A program made the position numbers and the translations under genes. Shown here piece after piece: positions 58,701 to 64,000 of a DNA stretch of 64,000 bases. The stretch lies in contig CAXIPT010000001.1 of NCBI GenBank assembly GCA_964030475.1, positions 18,067,178 through 18,131,177 of the forward strand, written 5' to 3'. The DNA is from Tethya wilhelma (taxonomy: Eukaryota; Porifera; Demospongiae; Tethyida; Tethyidae). The stretch's first letter is position 1, and each line of letters opens with the position of its first letter. The notes under the pieces are model-generated. The model saw only the letters and a list, made by a program, of their open reading frames with translations, made no database searches and had not been told where the DNA came from.

Positions 58701-59177
58701 CTAGCCCACAAAACTAGGTATACCATGGTATGTAGGTATCTCTAATACTATTTATGGCATACCTTCACTTCTGAGCAAGCGTACTATGCCTCCTTTCGAG
58801 CTCTGTTCTGCTGTCTGTTTCGGTGTCTTGTTGTACTCATCTGTGATACCTATATCAGCTCCATGTCTTAGCAGTATTCTAACACATTCACCGTGTCCAC
58901 TGCTGGCTGCCAGGTGGAGTGGGGTATATCGACCACTGTTAGTTCTGCAGTTCACATGGGCGTTGTCAGCCTTGTCTAACAAGAACTGCAACACTTCATT
59001 CCTTCCAGTGGCTGCAGCCTCATGAAGAGGCGTGTAGCCGAACACACCTTTCCTGTTGGCAAGCCTGTCAGCCAGTTCAGAAAGGTCTCCTGTGGCCTCA
59101 AGTTCATCAACGAACTTTTTGATTTTCTTCATATTGCCATCATGGCAGAGTTTGTGTAATTTCAAGTCGTCTGCCAT
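52759..59177 (-). CDS. LRRK-like ROCO kinase B
   Basis: Three exons: 59177-58763, 58375-57774, 57708-52759, giving 1988 aa, with the same exon structure and phases as ROCO-A. Ankyrin repeats (GYTPLHEAAATGRNEVLQFL), LRRs, Roc with P-loop GCADRGKTT (about 503-511) and DFGGQEEYY, COR, Cys module (CFECVKMGRSKPFQFQVKDC), kinase (GKGGYGKV about 1152, FRDLKAANVLL about 1262, DFG about 1286), beta-propeller and PB1-like C terminus (IREQTVRLAIPKPVTLKVLL). All catalytic residues are present. The COR-kinase linker is shorter than in A and lacks the MGP repeats. Roughly 80-90 percent similar to A in core domains by eye, so it is the older paralogue of the cluster. Substrate unknown. Confidence 0.9.
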
Positions 59178-59680
59178 CCTACAGCCTCAACCAGTCCACT
59201 AGCAGCATTGAACAGTGAACTCTGCTCAATGAATACACAACAACTTCAAGAGAGCTTGAGCTGTCCTCGATCTAGCCAGCTGTTTCACGTCCATGGATCC
59301 GGCCAGCAAGGCAGTTTTTATGCGCATGCGCAACAATTATTAAAGTTGTGAGAAATGACGCAATTTGGTTACACCAGCTGCACACACATTCTGAAGCAGA
59401 GCACTCACAAACCACTGGAACCTAAAATTAACGTGAAATTCTAGGTAAGAATTTGTAGCAAATACATATTTTCAGGGAAGTATTATAATAGTATGCAATA
59501 TAGAGTAAACACAGCTGTGACACTCAATCAGTAACTGCCACATAAACAACTTACAGAGTATAAAAATTGGTGCATTATAATACAAGAAAATACCTAGTGT
59601 TGAAGTAATATACATAAAAATACAAAAGTTTCACACACACCATACTTAATCCATGACTCTAGTTAATGGCCAGTGTAATT
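59178..59680. promoter_or_regulatory. ROCO-B promoter region with NRF-1-type site
   Basis: The 503 bp between ROCO-C stop and ROCO-B start contain the perfect palindrome TGCGCATGCGCA (59321-59332), matching the NRF-1 consensus, about 145 bp upstream of the ROCO-B ATG. No gene seen in the interval. Confidence 0.5.
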
Positions 59681-62600
59681 TCAAGTTGTTGCAAGCATTA
59701 GTTCAGGTTTTTCTGGCAAGGAAAGATAGTCTTCCAGATCTTTTTGATCTCTTATTCTCACTCTCTCCACCTCGTTCAAGTAATACTCCAACTGGCAGGC
59801 ATCTTCATCAATGCAAGCATTTACTTGTAGCTCACTCAAAAGGACTTTGAGTTTCACTGGTTTGGGAATGGCCAGACGAACAGTCTGTTCATCTGGGGAG
59901 CCATTATTATTGGAAGGTAGCTTGATCGTGAACACATCAGCAGCAACAGTGGCTGTACGAGTGCGTGGTCTCAAAATCTGTGGGTTAGCTGGTTCAATGT
60001 CAACAGACATGTCGTACTCTAGATCTTCGGGGATAGAACTGGGGATCCCACTAGAGGCAGTGTTGAGGGTGGAGTGACTCGTCCTAGCTGTGTTCTGGGT
60101 GAAGAAATTGGTGTCCCTGGCTCTGAGGCTGTTGTACTTTGTACCTCCCATATTAAGAGATTCAGCTAGATTCTCAGCCAGGGGTTCACTCAAACTCACA
60201 GAATAGCTCACATCCAGGCTTGGACGGGCTTCCAAATCGGGTGAGTATGGTGTTTCTGCTGCCTTTTGCTTAGAAATATGTGTGCCATCTTTGAACTCTC
60301 CATTGGAGATCATTTTACGCACACTGTCGTGGTTGTCGAAACATCCAGGAGCCTTGCTTTCGATCAGTTTGATCTGTCTCATGGTCTTTGAGTCGTACGC
60401 TTCCCACATCACAACAATGCCAGACTTGTCCAAGGTGTTACCTTTATCATCGACCTTCTCATAATCTTGACCCATGTTCTCAATCATGGACTGGAAACCT
60501 TTGGCTCCACTGGCTACGATGCTCTGCTCCATCTCACATGGTCCACTGTAAGGGATGCATGTCAGGAAGCGAATGTACTCAGTGTACGGATGATACCAAG
60601 AGAGCAGCTCATTCTGATGGAACACCATGATGTGTCCTGTTGCCATGCCAACCCACACACAGTCAAGGGCANGAATTTTCTTCTTGAGAATGGGGAACTC
60701 AAGAGACTTGCGAGGAGCTTCTTCCAGCACAATGGCCATGATTGGATGGACACAGACACCAATCAGGCATATGAGACAGGGGTGATAAGACTGCTGTAAT
60801 AGCTTGGCCTCGAAACGCAACTCAGAAAACGCTTCTTCATTCCTTGTTAGGTATTTCTTTATGGCAACAGACTTTCCCTGACACTTTCCTCGGTACACCT
60901 TTCCATAGCCACCTTTGCCAAGGAGAGAGGCATCATTTTCCTCATAAATGATGTCTTTGCCTTGAAGCAAGAACTCTGGGTCAAAGTCCTGGAGAAGGAG
61001 ATCCGGGACAATATCGGTTAGTGCAACTGTGTGATTCTGGGGTGCCTTATCTCCTCTGAAGTAGCCACATTGAATGGTAGTTTCACTTCTGGTGATGACT
61101 GACAGACACTGCTCCACTTTGAACTCGTAGGGTCTGGGGCGAGCTTCCTTCATGCATTCAAAGCAGGGTACCTTCTGCTCCAAGCCAGAGGAGGAGGCAT
61201 GAGTAGTTTCCATAAGACCAGGATACCATTCAGAAGAAGTTACTGTATGAGTGCTTTCTTGTTTTGGTACAATATTGGATAGTGTAACCATGTGATTCAT
61301 AGATGGATTGTCTCTAAAGTAACCACACTCAATGCTAGTTTCACCCTGATTTTGTAATAATGAACAATGCTCTATTTTGAATTCAAAGGGTTCGGATCGC
61401 TTTTCATTTACACATTTTAAACAATGCACAAATGTTAGCTGCGTGTTGGATAGACCAGGTCTAGCTTCTAGCAGAAGACCAGGATAGAAAGAGGCATGAG
61501 TAGTTTCCATAAGACCAGGATACCATTCATTGACCAGAGTCACAGCAAGATCGACAAGCTGACAGATAATCTTCTTTCCAGCATTGTTAGGTGATGCTAC
61601 AATTAGCACACCTTCCTTGTTTTCCTTGTGGAACTTTTTGCTTCCCGAGAGCGACTCAATTCTAAACATGATCTCAGGATCTTGGTAGTGTAGACCAGTG
61701 CGCCAGTACTCCAACTGGATATCTTTGACATCATATGAGTCAGTAATGTGAAATGGAAGGGATTCTGGGAAGTTGGGAAGGAAATATTGGGCATCAACTG
61801 TTGAGCTTGGAGTGGAGTGGATGAAAGGCATCGGATCACTGATATTGGAAAGGGATGACGGAGCACCATTGGTCAGCGGGGAATCAAGAGTAGTTGTATC
61901 TGTAGATGGAGTTTCAGGCATGGTATACGCAGTTGTAGCAACACTTAATCCCAGACTGGTACCAATATCGGAGTCATTGAAGTCGCCACTAGCACTAGGC
62001 ATGCTTATAGGTCTCACACCAGCTGGGCCCATGCTAGAGGGTCCCATGGTTGATGGGCCAACGCTGGATGGACCCATATTTGATGACCCCATGGTGAGTG
62101 GTCCCATACTCATGGGTCCCATACTTGATGGTCCTGGCATACTGTAAGCCATACTGCTCTCCTTGTCTGATCCTGGGGTGTAAGGTCTACTCATACTGAA
62201 ACTGAGATCAACACCATTGGTTACTAATGGAGACTCCAGTTCGAGATTTAGTGGGATGATTTTGTCAAGAGCAAAGCACACTTGCGGCACCGAGTGCATG
62301 ATTCTGGAGAGAAGACGACTCCAGAAACCAGGAGGAGTGGCAGCTGAACTGAACATGATAAAACGGGAATAAACAGGCTTCTTGCTGTATGGATTTTCAT
62401 CTGGAAAACTCCGTGGCCTTTCTTCAGGCAGCATTGATGGGATGAGAAGCCTCCTGTTGTCAAGAGGGAGAGCTATTTCGAAACGATCAAGAAGACTGAA
62501 ATACTGTTCAGAGTACTGCCAAGGGAAACGATCATCTCTGAACAGCATAGGAATATCCTTGCTGTTCAAAATGCCTTTTCTAACGAAAGGGTTTCTCTCT

Positions 62601-63919
62601 TTGATGGTCACCACTTTGGACATCATGTCACACAGCCAGCGGGGATCGATAAAATACAGCTCGTGAAGATTGTGTCCACGATCATCGTAATGAAGCAGAG
62701 ATCCAACTTCAGTTAAGAAAAGAGAGGCCGTTATGAGCTCTTTATCATCCTGAATGTCAGCAAGGGACATCTGCTGTACCATCGTCTTGAATTCTTCTGC
62801 ATGCATGACCGGTTCTCGAAGTCCACGTCTCACCTCTCCCTGAACTGTCTCCAGTTGCTTATCTAGAGCATGATAGCTGGCAGGAATCTTTTGTCCCATG
62901 ATGAGCTGGCCTCCTCTTGTCTTGTAGTTGGCTGCGTGGTTGTAGATAGATTCTTTTAGGAGACCGATGTTTTCAATACATTTCTTCAGACCGACAGGCA
63001 TCACCTCGACAATTTGAAGCTTGTGGTTGTAGGACTGAGCTAGACTTCCGACCCTTTGTAGCAAAGCATCCACTTCTTCTCTTTGTTCCTCTTCAATCTC
63101 ATCAAGATGTGTGCCAATGATTATGACACACGAACGAGGAGCACGTAAAGCTATGTTGTTGAGCCATGGCTTCAATTCCTGGATGCCTTTATCACCATGA
63201 GTGAGGTTAAAGAGCAGCAGGTAAAGGGAGCGCTGAGAAAGAAAGCACTGATGTGTGGCATAGTACTCTTCTTGGCCTCCGAAATCCCAGATACTGAAAT
63301 GGAACTGTTTTCGTCCCAATGTGGGTTTGAACCACCACTCACTGACATCAACTCCAACAGTGGACTCGTTTCCACAATCTTTACCTTGTAGTCGAGCAAC
63401 AAGTGTGGTCTTTCCTCGATTGGCACAGCCAAGTACCATCAACTTCATCTTGAAGAAACCTTTGGCACAGCGTAGCTTGCTGTTGAGGTAACGGATGCAA
63501 TCTCGAGGATCTCTCTGGAGGTTTTTCGGTGGATCATTGAGGTCCTTGAGGTTAGTGAGGTTGAGTTGTGCGAGATAAGAAAGCCTGCCCATTTCAACTG
63601 GAAGGGTCAAGATACCAGGATTGTCAGCCAGATTGAGAGAGTGAAGTGTTGTGAAGGAGCAGATACAAAGAGGCACTAGACGAAACTGGTTGTTGCTCAG
63701 ATTGAGGGACCTGAGGGCTGGTGCCACGGCATTGAGAGGCATAGTGGAGAGCATATTGTAAGAAAGGTCAAGCACAGTGAGGCAAGCCGACCATTTGGGA
63801 ACATGGGGTAGTTCCACAAGCTTGTTGTGAGAGAGGTTGAGCTCCCCAAGACTGGGCAACTCAAGTAGGCATCGTGGAATGGTTGCTAGCTCGTTGTGTT
63901 GCAGGTCTATTTTCACTAC
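59681..63919 (-). CDS. LRRK-like ROCO kinase C (partial, with assembly gap)
   Basis: The large 3' exon only: 63919-59681, preceded by a CAG acceptor in phase; the ankyrin and linker exons lie beyond the right edge. LRRs, Roc (P-loop written GCANRGKTT), COR, MGP linker and the N lobe of the kinase (GKGGYGKV, VAIKK) are present and almost identical to ROCO-A. At 60672 a single 'n' joins 'ILKKKI' of the kinase to 'ALDCVWV' of the propeller. About 1.33 kb present in ROCO-A are missing there, including FRD, DFG and the first half of the propeller. The Cys module is doubled compared with A and B. The last residues are LMLATT, shorter than in A. The missing part is probably an unfilled gap, not a true deletion. 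Confidence 0.85.
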   Translation of the reverse strand, partial: VVKIDLQHNELATIPRCLLELPSLGELNLSHNKLVELPHVPKWSACLTVLDLSYNMLSTMPLNAVAPALRSLNLSNNQFRLVPLCICSFTTLHSLNLADNPGILTLPVEMGRLSYLAQLNLTNLKDLNDPPKNLQRDPRDCIRYLNSKLRCAKGFFKMKLMVLGCANRGKTTLVARLQGKDCGNESTVGVDVSEWWFKPTLGRKQFHFSIWDFGGQEEYYATHQCFLSQRSLYLLLFNLTHGDKGIQELKPWLNNIALRAPRSCVIIIGTHLDEIEEEQREEVDALLQRVGSLAQSYNHKLQIVEVMPVGLKKCIENIGLLKESIYNHAANYKTRGGQLIMGQKIPASYHALDKQLETVQGEVRRGLREPVMHAEEFKTMVQQMSLADIQDDKELITASLFLTEVGSLLHYDDRGHNLHELYFIDPRWLCDMMSKVVTIKERNPFVRKGILNSKDIPMLFRDDRFPWQYSEQYFSLLDRFEIALPLDNRRLLIPSMLPEERPRSFPDENPYSKKPVYSRFIMFSSAATPPGFWSRLLSRIMHSVPQVCFALDKIIPLNLELESPLVTNGVDLSFSMSRPYTPGSDKESSMAYSMPGPSSMGPMSMGPLTMGSSNMGPSSVGPSTMGPSSMGPAGVRPISMPSASGDFNDSDIGTSLGLSVATTAYTMPETPSTDTTTLDSPLTNGAPSSLSNISDPMPFIHSTPSSTVDAQYFLPNFPESLPFHITDSYDVKDIQLEYWRTGLHYQDPEIMFRIESLSGSKKFHKENKEGVLIVASPNNAGKKIICQLVDLAVTLVNEWYPGLMETTHASFYPGLLLEARPGLSNTQLTFVHCLKCVNEKRSEPFEFKIEHCSLLQNQGETSIECGYFRDNPSMNHMVTLSNIVPKQESTHTVTSSEWYPGLMETTHASSSGLEQKVPCFECMKEARPRPYEFKVEQCLSVITRSETTIQCGYFRGDKAPQNHTVALTDIVPDLLLQDFDPEFLLQGKDIIYEENDASLLGKGGYGKVYRGKCQGKSVAIKKYLTRNEEAFSELRFEAKLLQQSYHPCLICLIGVCVHPIMAIVLEEAPRKSLEFPILKKKIXALDCVWVGMATGHIMVFHQNELLSWYHPYTEYIRFLTCIPYSGPCEMEQSIVASGAKGFQSMIENMGQDYEKVDDKGNTLDKSGIVVMWEAYDSKTMRQIKLIESKAPGCFDNHDSVRKMISNGEFKDGTHISKQKAAETPYSPDLEARPSLDVSYSVSLSEPLAENLAESLNMGGTKYNSLRARDTNFFTQNTARTSHSTLNTASSGIPSSIPEDLEYDMSVDIEPANPQILRPRTRTATVAADVFTIKLPSNNNGSPDEQTVRLAIPKPVKLKVLLSELQVNACIDEDACQLEYYLNEVERVRIRDQKDLEDYLSLPEKPELMLATT
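60672..60672. other. Assembly gap (single N)
   Basis: The only ambiguous base in the window. Comparison with ROCO-A places about 1.33 kb of missing coding sequence at this point. Confidence 0.9.
61205..61530 (-). repeat. Duplicated Cys-module in ROCO-C
   Basis: The peptide EWYPGLMETTHAS occurs twice, at about 61490-61530 and 61195-61235. Between the copies lies a diverged second module (CLKCVNEKRSEPFEFKIEHC, then CGYFRDNPSMNHMVTLSNIV). ROCO-A and ROCO-B have one module only. Confidence 0.88.
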
Positions 63920-64000
63920 CTGTTTATTTAGAAAATATAGTCATGCCATGTAATTTACCTTCTTTTATATTATTTATTAACGATGATTATTACACACAAT

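Noticed and set aside
59681..63919. A natural kinase-dead ROCO-C fusion
   Set aside because: The apparent kinase-propeller fusion coincides with the single N and with a clean loss relative to ROCO-A, so an assembly gap is far more likely.

Overview
The window is nuclear DNA from an animal: spliced genes with GT-AG introns, the standard genetic code, and clear orthologues of conserved metazoan proteins. Genes are packed tightly. Several head-to-head pairs have start codons only 67-253 bp apart, and convergent pairs have stop codons about 200-550 bp apart. This density, the dinucleotide microsatellites in introns, the many short inverted-repeat elements and a cluster of LRRK/ROCO kinases would suit a sponge or another early-branching marine invertebrate. 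That assignment is inference.

Left part (1-17.4 kb): a frameshifted TRAPPC6-like gene (-) diverges from AHSA1 (+), the Hsp90 co-chaperone, which has a perfect heat-shock element just upstream of its start. Next come an intronless single-pass membrane protein with a PPxY motif (+), PRPF39 (-, U1 snRNP factor) diverging from CRIPT (+), and a TMEM179-family protein (-) diverging from TMEM62 (+, metallophosphoesterase membrane protein). TMEM62 introns hold several terminal-inverted-repeat elements (MITEs).

Middle part (17.3-32 kb): the tail-to-tail junction of TMEM62 and SETD3 is present twice, at 17319-18445 and 25982-27236. The copies flank about 7.5 kb carrying a V-ATPase proteolipid gene (ATP6V0C-like) and a defective non-LTR retrotransposon. 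The outer halves are the intact TMEM62 and SETD3 (actin histidine methyltransferase). As predicted, the V-ATPase gene lacks the proton-carrying glutamate of its last membrane helix. SETD3 (-) diverges from MBIP (+, ATAC complex).

Right part (32-64 kb): TECPR2 (-, autophagy/trafficking, C-terminal LIR-like end) diverges from a large LRRK-like gene, ROCO-A (+). CCNK (cyclin K, +) and GALM (aldose 1-epimerase, -) follow, then two more LRRK-like genes on the minus strand: ROCO-B (complete) and ROCO-C (runs off the right edge, with an assembly gap at 60672 that hides most of the kinase and part of the propeller). All three share the order ankyrin (seen in A and B), leucine-rich repeats, Roc GTPase, COR, a Cys-containing module, kinase, beta-propeller and a C-terminal PB1-like domain.

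All coordinates come from reading splice sites by eye. Exon phases were checked and close in frame for every gene except TRAPPC6 and one exon of AHSA1. Gene names rest on recalled family sequences, not on a database search.
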